Shown here piece after piece: positions 1 through 6,484 of a stretch of DNA of 11,818 bases. The position numbers were made by a program, and so were the translations under genes. Below the pieces are notes generated by a model. The model had not been told where the DNA came from and did not search any database. It was given only the letters and a program-made list of their open reading frames with translations. Where the stretch lies: assembly GCA_019237435.1 (NCBI GenBank), contig JAFAHB010000111.1:1-11818 (forward strand). The letters are read 5' to 3'. Each line of letters begins with the position of its first letter. The first letter of the stretch is position 1. Source of the DNA: Vulcanimicrobiota bacterium (GTDB taxonomy: Bacteria > Vulcanimicrobiota > Vulcanimicrobiia > Vulcanimicrobiales > Vulcanimicrobiaceae).

Positions 1-87
1 CACGAGCGGGAGGACGCACGGCGACACGAAGGAAACGAGGCCCGCGAGGAAGGCAATGCCGGCCGTGACGTGCGTTGTCGAGCTCAT
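1..87 (-). CDS. ccdA: CcdA/DsbD-type thiol-disulfide membrane transporter, N-terminal fragment
   Basis: Only the first 29 codons are in the window; the gene continues off the left edge. Reading down from an ATG at 87, the peptide begins MSSTTHVTAG and runs into a hydrophobic helix containing the segment FLAGLVSFVSPCVLPLV. The helix-embedded PCVLP with its conserved Pro-Cys is the hallmark of the first transmembrane segment of CcdA, whose paired cysteines pass electrons from cytoplasmic thioredoxin to extracytoplasmic thiol proteins such as those of cytochrome c maturation. The second cysteine lies outside the window. The gene is divergent from lgt, with only 44 bp (88-131) between the two start codons, so both promoters must lie in that gap or overlap the genes. 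Family call is good; the exact subtype (CcdA versus the DsbD core) cannot be decided from 29 residues. Confidence 0.8.
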   Translation of the reverse strand, partial: MSSTTHVTAGIAFLAGLVSFVSPCVLPLV

Positions 88-131
88 GCGCCCAAAATGG
101 TTATCCCGAGATTTGAGTAAGGCCTGTTTTC

Positions 132-992
132 ATGCAGCATTGGTTTACCTATCCGACAAATATCGACCCCGTCGCGATTCATCTTGGGCCGTTGCGCGTC
201 CACTGGTACGGCATTGCCTATTTGGTCGCGTTCGTTTGCGTCTATTTGTGGATGAGCCGCCCCGCCGGACGGCGCCGCCTCGGGCTTACGCGCGAGCAAA
301 TTCAGGATTTCCTCTTTTACGCGCTGATCGGCGTGCTCGTCGGGGGGCGAACGTTCTTCGTCATCAACGACATTATCAGCATGCACGACGCGTCGTTTTA
401 CTTCTCGAATCCGATCAACTTCATCGCCGTGTGGAACGGCGGGATGGCGTTCCACGGCGGCCTGGTCGGCGTGCTGGTGGGAATGTGGCTGTTCGTCCGC
501 AAGCACCCGGGGCTCAAGTACACGGTGATCGGCGACGAGGTCGTCATGATGCTCCCGGTGGGGATTACGCTCGTGCGGATCGTCAATTTCATCAACGACG
601 AGCTCTGGGGCGATCCTTGCAAACCCGACCGCCCCTGGTGTCTGATCTTTCCGACGGCGCCGCTGGTAAACGGCGCGCCCGTCTACCGCCATCCCTCGCA
701 GATCTACGAAGCAATTCTCGACATCCTTACGTTGCCGATCTTGTTGATCGTCTATCGTCTCAAGCCCAAAGACGGCGTCGTCGCCTGGACCTGGTTCACG
801 CTCTACGGCATCACGCGCACGATCGCCGAGATGTGGCGTCAAACGGCGTTCAGCTTCATGGGTTTGACGGGCGGACAGCTCTACGCGATACCGATGATCG
901 TCGCCGGAATAATCGGAATCGTCTATTGCGCGACCCGTCCCGGTCCGCGCACCGAGATCGGTCCGGCGTCGGCGCAGCCGGCGCGAGGATGA
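132..992 (+). CDS. lgt: Prolipoprotein diacylglyceryl transferase Lgt
   Basis: Integral membrane enzyme that moves a diacylglyceryl group from phosphatidylglycerol onto the lipobox cysteine of prolipoproteins, the first step of lipoprotein maturation. At 286 residues it has normal family length, with several hydrophobic segments. Family motifs are in order: the HGG loop at 108-110 after NGGMAF, the signature RIVNFINDELWG at 149-160, RHPSQIYEA at 186-194, and a late Arg-containing segment GITRTIAEMWR before TGGQLYAIPMI. The ATG start gives the usual N-terminus, and a weak AAGG lies about 12 nt upstream. The stop overlaps the yggS start (ATGA, 989-992), implying translational coupling. A probable substrate, the lipoprotein at 4494-4853, is in the same window. 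A longer reading frame in another phase across this gene is a shadow. Confidence 0.97.
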   Translation: MQHWFTYPTNIDPVAIHLGPLRVHWYGIAYLVAFVCVYLWMSRPAGRRRLGLTREQIQDFLFYALIGVLVGGRTFFVINDIISMHDASFYFSNPINFIAVWNGGMAFHGGLVGVLVGMWLFVRKHPGLKYTVIGDEVVMMLPVGITLVRIVNFINDELWGDPCKPDRPWCLIFPTAPLVNGAPVYRHPSQIYEAILDILTLPILLIVYRLKPKDGVVAWTWFTLYGITRTIAEMWRQTAFSFMGLTGGQLYAIPMIVAGIIGIVYCATRPGPRTEIGPASAQPARG

Positions 993-1657
993 TCGAACGT
1001 TACGCTGCGCTCCGGCGAGCCATCGACCACGAAGCTCGCAAGTGCGGCCGAGACCCGGCCGGCATCACGCTCGTCGGCATCGGTAAAGGGCAGCCTGAGG
1101 CCACGATTGCGGCGGCCATCGGCGCCGGCCTGGAAGATCTCGGCGAAAGCTATCTCCAAGAAGCGCGTCGCAAATTTCCGCTGTTGCCGCCGGTGCGCAA
1201 GCACTTCGTAGGCCATCTGCAAACGAACAAGGCAAAGGCGGTCGCCGCCCTCTTCGACGTCGTGCAGAGCGTCGACCGCGAGAAAGCCGCCGCGCCGCTT
1301 TCGAAGGCGGCGCTCGAAGCCGGAAAGACGCTGCCGGTGTTGCTGCAGCTCAACATTTCGCCTGTGGATAGATTTGGATGTCCCCCCGCGCAAGCCGAAC
1401 GGCTCGCTGAGGTGCTGCGCGGGCAGCCGGGCTTGCGGCTCGAGGGCGTCATGGCGATCGGACCGCTCACCTCAGAGCGGGATGAAATCTTGCGCGCGTT
1501 CGAGCTGGCCGCCAAGACGTTGGCCCGTGTAGGTGGAAGTACGCTCTCAATCGGCATGTCGGGCGATTGGCGGGAAGCGCTTCAGGTGGGTTCGACGATG
1601 TTGCGCATCGGGGAAGCCCTCTTTGGTCCGCGCTCGGCGAAGGAGGTTGCGCGTTGA
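989..1657 (+). CDS. yggS: YggS/YlmE family pyridoxal-phosphate homeostasis protein
   Basis: A 222-residue single-domain PLP-binding protein of the YggS/YlmE/PROSC family, which has the alanine racemase-type barrel fold without the second domain and buffers cellular PLP. The PLP lysine is K33 in LVGIGKGQPE, at the place of the family's VSKTKP. Other family blocks follow: GESYLQEA, KHFVGHLQTNKAK, GVMAIGP and the phosphate-binding end LSIGMSGDWREALQVGSTMLRIG as two short adjoining motifs. Normal family length. The ATG at 989 overlaps the lgt stop by 4 nt. A longer in-frame open stretch exists back to 56 but is antiphase to lgt, so the short start is right. Its position just before sepF matches the ylmE-sepF order of Gram-positive division clusters, where the symbol ylmE would be used. 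Confidence 0.95.
   Translation: MIERYAALRRAIDHEARKCGRDPAGITLVGIGKGQPEATIAAAIGAGLEDLGESYLQEARRKFPLLPPVRKHFVGHLQTNKAKAVAALFDVVQSVDREKAAAPLSKAALEAGKTLPVLLQLNISPVDRFGCPPAQAERLAEVLRGQPGLRLEGVMAIGPLTSERDEILRAFELAAKTLARVGGSTLSIGMSGDWREALQVGSTMLRIGEALFGPRSAKEVAR
1640..1646 (+). promoter_or_regulatory. Strong ribosome binding site that decides the sepF start
   Basis: AAGGAGG lies inside the end of yggS. It is 7 nt before a TTG at 1654, whose codon overlaps the yggS stop (TTGA), and 13 nt before the in-frame ATG at 1660. The spacing favours TTG as the real start, adding only two residues. Confidence 0.7.
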
Positions 1658-2067
1658 GCATGTTCAGCAAGATCGGCTCGTTCTTTTCGATCCGCGACGA
1701 CGAGGAAGAGTTTTACGCCGACGACGACTCGTCGGCGCGCGTCGTGCCGCTGTCCGCCGCGGGGCGGCGCGGCAATAGTCAAGTGAGTCTTTACTCGCCG
1801 CGAAGCTATCAAGACGTGGTCGAGATCGCCGACTCGTTACGGAACCGGCAAGTCGTCATCGTCAATCTGCAGAACGCGGATCGCACGCTCTTGCAACGAG
1901 TAGTCGATTTCACGTCGGGCGTAGCGTATACGATCGACGGCAAAATTCAGAAGCTTGCGGAGTCTATTTACCTCGTCGTTCCGGCCGGCATCGTGGTCAA
2001 CGCCGCAGGCTTGCGCGATTCCATCATGGCCGACGGCACCTTCGATTTCATGGCCAACCGAACATAG
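1654..2067 (+). CDS. sepF: Cell division protein SepF
   Basis: SepF binds FtsZ and tethers or bundles the Z ring at the membrane. The protein is 137 residues from TTG 1654, or 135 from ATG 1660. It has the family layout: a short N-terminal amphipathic membrane-targeting helix (MFSKIGSFFSI), an acidic and low-complexity linker, then the SepF core with SPRSYQDVVEIADSLRNRQ, VVIVNLQNADRTLLQRVVDF, TSGVAYTIDGKIQKL and the final IYLVVP strand. The C-terminus after the core is short (about 20 residues). It overlaps yggS by 4 nt and precedes divIVA by 13 nt, the same order as the ylmE-sepF-divIVA group of Firmicutes and Actinobacteria but without the usual ylmG/ylmH genes between. An ftsA-independent Z-ring tether is the expected role; ftsA itself is not visible here. 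Confidence 0.95.
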   Translation: MSMFSKIGSFFSIRDDEEEFYADDDSSARVVPLSAAGRRGNSQVSLYSPRSYQDVVEIADSLRNRQVVIVNLQNADRTLLQRVVDFTSGVAYTIDGKIQKLAESIYLVVPAGIVVNAAGLRDSIMADGTFDFMANRT

Positions 2068-2080
2068 GGGGTTCTCTGGC

Positions 2081-2644
2081 GTGCAAAAAATCACACCGGT
2101 CGACATCCAACACAAGACCTTCAAGAAGGCGCTGCAGGGCTACGATCGCGCCGAGGTGGACGCGTTTTTGGATGAGATTATCGAGACGCTCGAGGACGAA
2201 GCGCACCAGCGCGCCGCGCTCGAAGCGGAAATCGCCGACCTCAAAGAACGCGTAAGCCATTTCAAGGCGATGGAAGAATCGCTGCAAAATACGCTCGTCC
2301 TCGCGCAGCGCACCGCCGACGAGGTCAAGGCTTCGGCCCATAAGGAAGCCGACTTGATCCGCGAGCAGGCGCGCTTGGCCGGTGAACGCGAGATTGCGGG
2401 CTACAACGACGCGATTGCCGACGTTCGCCGCGAGCATCAGCGCGCGGTCGAGGCTGCCGAGAAGGCCCGCAGCGAGCTTCGCAGCCTCCTCATGACGCAC
2501 TTGGCACTGCTGGAGCGCAAGGAAGGGTCCGCCGGGAACGGCGAGCCGCAAGGAGCGCCGCCGCAGAACGTCGTGCCTGAGCCCGAGCCCGCGAAAGTGA
2601 AGCCGGCGAAGAAGGACGATACGACGCGAATCACCGTCTACTGA
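2081..2644 (+). CDS. divIVA: DivIVA-domain polar/septal scaffold protein
   Basis: A 187-residue coiled-coil protein of the DivIVA/GpsB family, which senses membrane curvature and organises septal or polar growth machinery. The N-terminal lipid-binding block ITPVDIQHKTFKKALQGYD at 4-22 is followed by AEVDAFLDEIIETLEDE and a long heptad-rich coiled coil to about residue 145. A proline- and charge-rich tail then ends in ITVY. The GTG start at 2081 is chosen because it gives the canonical N-terminus and has AGGGGG 8-9 nt upstream; a longer in-frame reading into sepF is a shadow. The Phe-Arg pair that inserts into membrane in B. subtilis DivIVA is Leu-Gln here (18-19). The stop is 5 nt before leuB, so co-transcription is likely. 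Could be called Wag31-like; partner proteins are not known. Confidence 0.93.
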   Translation: MQKITPVDIQHKTFKKALQGYDRAEVDAFLDEIIETLEDEAHQRAALEAEIADLKERVSHFKAMEESLQNTLVLAQRTADEVKASAHKEADLIREQARLAGEREIAGYNDAIADVRREHQRAVEAAEKARSELRSLLMTHLALLERKEGSAGNGEPQGAPPQNVVPEPEPAKVKPAKKDDTTRITVY

Positions 2645-2649
2645 TCGCG

Positions 2650-3705
2650 GTGCTGCCCGGGGACGGGATCGGCCCCGAGGTTACCCGCGCGGCGCTTCAC
2701 GTTCTCACTATCGTTCGGCCCGACGTCGAATGCGTCGAAGCGCCCGTCGGAGGCGCGGCGCTTGCGCGTGGACTGCCCGCGCTGCCGGACCAAACGCGCG
2801 CGCTGTGCGACCGCAGCAACGCGATTCTGTTCGGAAGCGTCGGCCTTCCGCAGTACGAAGGAAAATCACTGCCGCAACGGCCGGAGTACGCGCTGTTCTT
2901 GTTGCGCCGCGATTACGAGCTTTATGCGAATCTCCGGCCCGTCCGCGTTTTTGCGGGCTTGGAGGACGCGTCGCCGCTGCGGCCCGAGATCGTGCGCGGG
3001 ATCGATATGATCGTCGTACGCGAACTCACCGGCGGCATCTACTACGGACAACCGAAGGAGCAGCGTAGCGTCGGAGGCGTCGAGGAAGCGGTGGATACGA
3101 TGATCTATCGAGCGCCCGAGATCGAACGCATCGTGCGAATCGCGTTCGAGCTCGCGCGCGCGCGGCGCAAACGTCTCACCTCGGTCGATAAGCAGAACAT
3201 TCTCGAGACGTCGCGCCTCTGGCGCCGCGTGACCGACGCGATCGCACGGGAATATTCCGACGTTCGCCTCGAGCATTTGCTGGTGGACACGGCCGCGATG
3301 CAGCTCGTGCAACGTCCGGGCGAGTTTGACGTCATCGTCACGGAGAATATGTTCGGCGACATTCTCTCCGATGAGGCGGCGATACTAACGGGGTCGATCG
3401 GAACGCTTCCGAGCGCGAGCCTCGGCGTGCGCGGCCGGGAGGGTCGGCCGTTCGGACTCTACGAGCCGATCGGCGGCACCGCGCCGTCTATCGCGGGAAA
3501 AAACGTCGCTAATCCGACCGCGGCGATTCTATCCGCGGCGATGCTGCTGCGGCATTCGCTTGCCGACGACGCCGGCGCCGAGCGTATCGAGCGCGCGGTG
3601 GATCGTGCCTACGCCGACGGTCTGCGCACGGCGGAGCTCGTGCGTTCGGGCGACTCCCCGCTTTCGACCGAAGCCTTCGCGCAGGCGGTCGTCGAGCGTC
3701 TATAG
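2650..3705 (+). CDS. leuB: 3-isopropylmalate dehydrogenase (LeuB family)
   Basis: Beta-decarboxylating dehydrogenase of leucine biosynthesis that oxidises 3-isopropylmalate. Motifs in order: LPGDGIGPEV at the N-terminus, LYANLRPVR, VVRELTGGIYYGQPK, the LeuB-type SVDKQNILETSRLWR, the metal-binding helix VTENMFGDILSDEAAILTGS, and EPIGGTAPSIAGKNVANP followed by AAILSAAMLLR. The VRELTGGIY and ETSRLWR blocks favour LeuB over isocitrate dehydrogenase. In the cofactor loop, the usual LeuB HGSAPDIAG reads GGTAPSIAG, so the NAD-selecting Asp is Ser280 and the preceding His is Gly. The GTG 2650 start has no clear ribosome site and trims the first strand (family IAVLPGDG); a CTG at 2641 overlapping the divIVA stop is an alternative. 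No leuA, leuC or leuD lies in the window. Confidence 0.93.
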   Translation: MLPGDGIGPEVTRAALHVLTIVRPDVECVEAPVGGAALARGLPALPDQTRALCDRSNAILFGSVGLPQYEGKSLPQRPEYALFLLRRDYELYANLRPVRVFAGLEDASPLRPEIVRGIDMIVVRELTGGIYYGQPKEQRSVGGVEEAVDTMIYRAPEIERIVRIAFELARARRKRLTSVDKQNILETSRLWRRVTDAIAREYSDVRLEHLLVDTAAMQLVQRPGEFDVIVTENMFGDILSDEAAILTGSIGTLPSASLGVRGREGRPFGLYEPIGGTAPSIAGKNVANPTAAILSAAMLLRHSLADDAGAERIERAVDRAYADGLRTAELVRSGDSPLSTEAFAQAVVERL

Positions 3706-3714
3706 CCGCTGCGA

Positions 3715-4497
3715 ATGAGCGTTGACTTCGGCAAAACCGCCGCCGATTACGCGCGGCATCGTGCCGGATTTCCGGACGCCTTCTTCGACCGAATCTTTTC
3801 CGCAAACGCGGTTCGTAGGAACGATCGGGTGCTCGATCTCGGCACGGGCACGGGAACGCTGGCGCGCGGCTTTGCAAGCCGCGGATGCGAGGCTGTCGGG
3901 CTGGACCGTTCCACGGCGTCGCTTGACGAAGCGTGCGCGCTCGATGCGAGCGCCGGCGTCGCCGTCCGCTATGTCGAAGGGCTCGCCGAAGCGTTGCCTT
4001 TCGCGGACGAAAGCTTTGACGTCGTGTGCGCCGGGCAATGCTGGCATTGGTTCGACCGAGCGCGCGCTGCCGCGGAGGCGCATCGCGTGCTCGTACCCGG
4101 CGGACGTTTGATTCTCGCGCACCTCGCTTGGATTCCCTTGCCGAACAACGTCGTCGACGATACGGAGCGACTGATCGAGCGGCACAACCCGCAGTGGAAG
4201 ATGGGCGGAGGGAACGGCATTCACGCCTACGAGCTGGCTGACGTCGCGCGCGCAGGATTTGTGGACGCCGAAAGCTTTTCATTCGACCTCGCTTTGATTT
4301 ACACGCAAGAAGGGTGGCGGGGCCGGATTCGAGCGAGTGCCGGCGTCGCGGCGAGCTTGCCGCCGGAAGCCGTCGCGGCCTTCGACGATGAGCTTGCCGA
4401 GCTACTGCGTCGAGACTTTCCCGGCGAGCAGCTATCGGTGCCCCACCGCATCTGGGCCGTCATCGCCCGGTCGCCGTCGGAACCGGAGAGGACTTAA
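3715..4497 (+). CDS. Class I SAM-dependent methyltransferase
   Basis: A 260-residue Rossmann-fold methyltransferase of the Methyltransf_11 type. SAM-binding motif I is VLDLGTGTGTLARGF at 39-53, the acidic residue ending strand 2 is D64 in VGLDRS, motif II/III is EALPFADESFDVV at 92-104, and CAGQCWHWFD at 105-114 is the Q-x-x-HWF box seen in the trans-aconitate methyltransferase-like group. The C-terminal half is variable, so the substrate (small acid, lipid, quinone or other) cannot be named. It starts with ATG 9 nt after leuB, so it is probably the last gene of the lgt-to-methyltransferase unit. Its TAA stop overlaps the stop of the convergent lipoprotein gene (4494-4497), leaving no room for a normal terminator. 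Confidence 0.9.
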   Translation: MSVDFGKTAADYARHRAGFPDAFFDRIFSANAVRRNDRVLDLGTGTGTLARGFASRGCEAVGLDRSTASLDEACALDASAGVAVRYVEGLAEALPFADESFDVVCAGQCWHWFDRARAAAEAHRVLVPGGRLILAHLAWIPLPNNVVDDTERLIERHNPQWKMGGGNGIHAYELADVARAGFVDAESFSFDLALIYTQEGWRGRIRASAGVAASLPPEAVAAFDDELAELLRRDFPGEQLSVPHRIWAVIARSPSEPERT

Positions 4498-4853
4498 AGG
4501 CTCGTCTTTTCGTCGCCGACCTTGCGGCCGATGAAATCGATGAATCGCACTTGCAGAACCGCGTGTCCGTGCGGGTGCTGCGCGGCCCATGCGGCTCGCC
4601 AGCGCGCGAGCGCCTCGCGTTTCATTGCGGCAACGCGCGCGTCGTCGGCTTCGATGTAATTTTGTAGATCGACGCTCACGATCAGGGTCGTTGCCGGACG
4701 GATCTCCAAGCCGGCGACGAGTTCGGAATATTGCTGTTTGAGCGGGGCGATCGCGGCCAGCTCCGCGTCGCTGATGCGCTCGCTCGACGGCGAGCTGCAG
4801 GCCGCAACGAGCGCGGCGATCGCCAGGATTGCGGGCGTGCGCAGATCGGCCAT
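4494..4853 (-). CDS. Small predicted lipoprotein of unknown function
   Basis: A 119-residue protein with a short N-terminal positive region (MADLRTP), a hydrophobic stretch AILAIAALVAAC and a lipobox ending at C19 (LVAAC), then Ser-Ser-Pro-Ser-Ser-Glu. This is a convincing SPase II/Lgt substrate with a mature part of about 100 residues. Residue +2 after the Cys is Ser. The mature domain is mixed helical (a run ADDARVAAMKREALARWRAAW reads as an amphipathic helix) with hydrophobic strands LIVSVDL and VLQVRFIDFIG; I do not recognise a family. It converges on the methyltransferase with stops sharing 4494-4497, and it is divergent from the flagellar mini-rod gene across 44 bp. No strong ribosome site precedes the ATG at 4853. 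A flagellar or envelope role is only suggested by location. Confidence 0.8.
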   Translation of the reverse strand: MADLRTPAILAIAALVAACSSPSSERISDAELAAIAPLKQQYSELVAGLEIRPATTLIVSVDLQNYIEADDARVAAMKREALARWRAAWAAQHPHGHAVLQVRFIDFIGRKVGDEKTSL

Positions 4854-4897
4854 CGTGTGGAAACGATTCGGCTAAGTGCGTCCGCTACCATGCGGTC

Positions 4898-5212
4898 GTG
4901 GACGGCATTGCATGGGCATCGAGCGCGATGGTCGCGGCACGGACGAGGCTCGAGATCGCGACGGAAAACCTGGCGAACGTTTCGACCGGCGGTTTTCGCC
5001 CGGTAACGGCGCGAGGGTTCTTGACATCGCTCGGCGTGGCGATCGAGAGCCGGCGGGAACCGGCAATCCCGCACATTTCCAACAGCGTTGACCCGATCGC
5101 ACAGATGATCGACGTACTCGCGGCCGAGCGTTCGTTCGAAAGCGCGCAGAAGACGGTAGCCGCGATCGATCAAACGCGTCAGAAGTCCGCCGAAGCCGCG
5201 CGCATTTCATAG
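4898..5212 (+). CDS. Miniature flagellar rod protein (FlgF/FlgC-like)
   Basis: A 104-residue protein built only from the two conserved ends of flagellar axial proteins. The N-terminal helix with the family signature is SAMVAARTRLEIATENLAN then VSTGGFRPV, and the C-terminal helix is SNSVDPIAQMIDVLAAERSF followed by ESAQKTVAAIDQT. The NLAN-x-ST-x-GFR block resembles FlgF, while the short total length (FlgF is about 250 residues, FlgB and FlgC about 130) is closer to proximal rod proteins. The central beta domain of FlgF/FlgG is missing; about 30 residues join the two helices. These helices normally pack into the D0 coiled coil of the rod. The GTG at 4898 is the only start that keeps the whole N-terminal helix; no strong ribosome site is visible. 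flgG follows after 14 nt, so this is a rod operon. Confidence 0.82.
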   Translation: MDGIAWASSAMVAARTRLEIATENLANVSTGGFRPVTARGFLTSLGVAIESRREPAIPHISNSVDPIAQMIDVLAAERSFESAQKTVAAIDQTRQKSAEAARIS

Positions 5213-5226
5213 GAGGCAGAGCGACG

Positions 5227-5958
5227 ATGGATCGCGCCCTTTTCGCAGCCGCGAGCGGCATGGTTGCCCAGCAACGAAACCTCGATACGATCGCAGATAA
5301 TCTCGCCAATGCCGGCGTGGTCGGGTTTAAGGGTTCGGAACAGCGGTTCGCCGAGCTCGTGGCTCCGGGCCGCGGCGGGCTCGGAACGATTGCGCTTGGA
5401 ACGCACTTGCTCTTTGCGCAGGGCAAACTCGCGCGCAGCGCCGGTCCGTTCGATCTCGCAATCGAGGGCCCCGGCTTTTTCGCCGTGCGCGACGAGCGCG
5501 GGCGGCGATTCTATACTCGCGACGGCGAGTTCTCGCGCGCGGCCGACGGTACGTTGCGCAACTCCCACGATCTCCGTTTGGAAGGAGTGACGATTCCGCG
5601 CGACGCGCTGACTGCGACGGTCGCTCCCGACGGGAGCGTGCGGGCAACCTTTGCAAACGCGCAAGCACGCACGATCGGCCGCATCCGTCTGGCGGAGTTT
5701 GCATCGCCCGAGCATCTGCGAGCGGTCGATGGCGCGATGTTCGAAGCGACCCCCGCGTCGGGTGCGGCGCGCACGGTTCTTCCCGGCGCGGACGACGGTC
5801 CCAAGGTGCGCTTCGGCGTGCTCGAGGAATCGAACGTCACGATCATCGAGGCGATGATGCAGATTCTCAACGCCCAGCGAGCGTACGAAGCCAACGCCAA
5901 GGGCGTCCAAGCGGCGGATGAAATGCTTCGTATCGCAAACAACTTGCAACGCGGGTAA
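5227..5958 (+). CDS. flgG: Flagellar basal-body distal rod protein FlgG
   Basis: A 243-residue distal rod protein, slightly shorter than the usual ~260. The N-terminus MDRALFAAASGMVAQQRNLD and TIADNLANAGVVGFKG is the flagellar rod signature (11-35), though the common NVNTTGFK is NAGVVGFK. The middle holds the FlgE/F/G core: DLAIEGPGFFAVRD, FYTRDGEFSRAADGTL, then IGRIRLAEFASPEHLRAV and ATPASGAAR, which match FlgG's QLxLATFxNPxGL and ETxASG better than FlgF. The C-terminus VLEESNVTIIEAMMQILNAQ, then RAYEANAKGVQAADEML, is the D0 helix. ATG 5227 has AGGAGG at 5211-5216, overlapping the previous gene's stop, so the two rod genes are translated together. Downstream the flagellar run breaks off; it resumes at 7513. 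Confidence 0.93.
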   Translation: MDRALFAAASGMVAQQRNLDTIADNLANAGVVGFKGSEQRFAELVAPGRGGLGTIALGTHLLFAQGKLARSAGPFDLAIEGPGFFAVRDERGRRFYTRDGEFSRAADGTLRNSHDLRLEGVTIPRDALTATVAPDGSVRATFANAQARTIGRIRLAEFASPEHLRAVDGAMFEATPASGAARTVLPGADDGPKVRFGVLEESNVTIIEAMMQILNAQRAYEANAKGVQAADEMLRIANNLQRG

Positions 5959-5976
5959 ACGCGATAGCCGGCAACT

Positions 5977-6004
5977 CCATATTGACAGTATACTGTCAAT
6001 ATGG
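5977..6004. promoter_or_regulatory. Perfect 28-bp palindrome, probable MarR operator over a promoter
   Basis: The half-site CCATATTGACAGTA (5977-5990) is followed directly by its exact reverse complement (5991-6004), with no spacer and no mismatch. It lies 30 bp before the marR GTG. TTGACA at 5982-5987 is a consensus -35; 17 bp on, TAGGGA (6005-6010), preceded by TGG, is a poor but possible extended -10. A dimer bound here would cover the -35 and spacer, fitting autorepression. As RNA it could also form a long hairpin, but no U-tract follows, so a terminator for flgG is less likely. Confidence 0.75.
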
Positions 6005-6034
6005 TAGGGATACCGACACTGTGGCGGCGAGATC

Positions 6035-6484
6035 GTGCAGCGCGTAAACTCCCTCGGCAATCTCGCCGTCGAAATCTTTCGCGTGAATGGAGCCCTCCTC
6101 TCGAGCGGCAACCTAATGACACGCGATCTCGCGATGTCGAGTTCGCGGTGGCAAGTTGTTGGCGCTCTCGAAATGGCAGGGCGGCCTCTTTCGGTATCGC
6201 AGATAGCTCGTAACATGGGCCTGGCCCGGCAGTCCGTTCAGCGTCTTGTAAACGAACTCCGGGCAGATAGTTTCGTTGTGCTGGCAGACAATCCCGATCA
6301 TCGTCGGGCGAACCTGGTTTCGTTGACTCCGACAGGCCGTAGAGTCTTGCGGAAAATCATGGACCGGCAAAGTGTGTGGTTCGAACAGATACTGGCCGCA
6401 GCGGCGCTTTCGAAGCGGAGCATCGTAGAGGTCACGTCAATATTACGCCGTTTGCGCGAAGCCCTTGAAAGGAGTGACAAATGA
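6035..6484 (+). CDS. MarR-family winged-helix transcriptional regulator
   Basis: A 149-residue MarR-type dimeric regulator. The N-terminal helix (about 5-35) should form part of the dimer interface. The winged helix-turn-helix spans about 38-105: SSSRWQVVGALEMAGRPLSV, then SQIARNMGLARQSVQRLVNE with the recognition helix at about 63-76. The wing contains NPDHRRANLVSLTPTGRRVL, the family's Asp-x-Arg-Arg wing followed by the LTxxGR turn. The GTG at 6035 is the only start possible after an in-frame TAG at 6005. It sits 30 bp after the 28-bp palindrome, which is probably its operator. Its stop overlaps the monooxygenase start (ATGA, 6481-6484), so the pair is one operon. Lines counted by hand in it are 52-62% G+C against about 70% in neighbouring flagellar genes, hinting at separate origin. 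The ligand is unknown; phenolics or quinones are guesses. Confidence 0.92.
   Translation: MQRVNSLGNLAVEIFRVNGALLSSGNLMTRDLAMSSSRWQVVGALEMAGRPLSVSQIARNMGLARQSVQRLVNELRADSFVVLADNPDHRRANLVSLTPTGRRVLRKIMDRQSVWFEQILAAAALSKRSIVEVTSILRRLREALERSDK
6468..6474 (+). promoter_or_regulatory. Ribosome binding site of the ABM monooxygenase
   Basis: AAAGGAG, 6 nt before the ATG at 6481 and inside the end of marR. The good spacing confirms the start and shows that the second gene of the pair is translated strongly in its own right. Confidence 0.7.

Noticed and set aside
56..988. Long open frame upstream of and in phase with yggS
   Set aside because: It lies antiphase across lgt, its translation is Arg-rich without family features, and the family N-terminus of YggS begins at 989.
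3509..4282. 257-residue minus-strand frame opposite leuB and the methyltransferase
   Set aside because: Extremely Arg-rich and antisense to two genes with clear motifs.
5977..6004. The palindrome as an intrinsic terminator of flgG
   Set aside because: The stem is A+T-rich and no T-run follows on either strand; its placement and TTGACA content fit an operator better.
5179..6216. 345-residue minus-strand open frame opposite flgG
   Set aside because: It is antisense to a well-supported FlgG and crosses the operator; the composition is that of a G+C-rich shadow frame with no recognisable motif.
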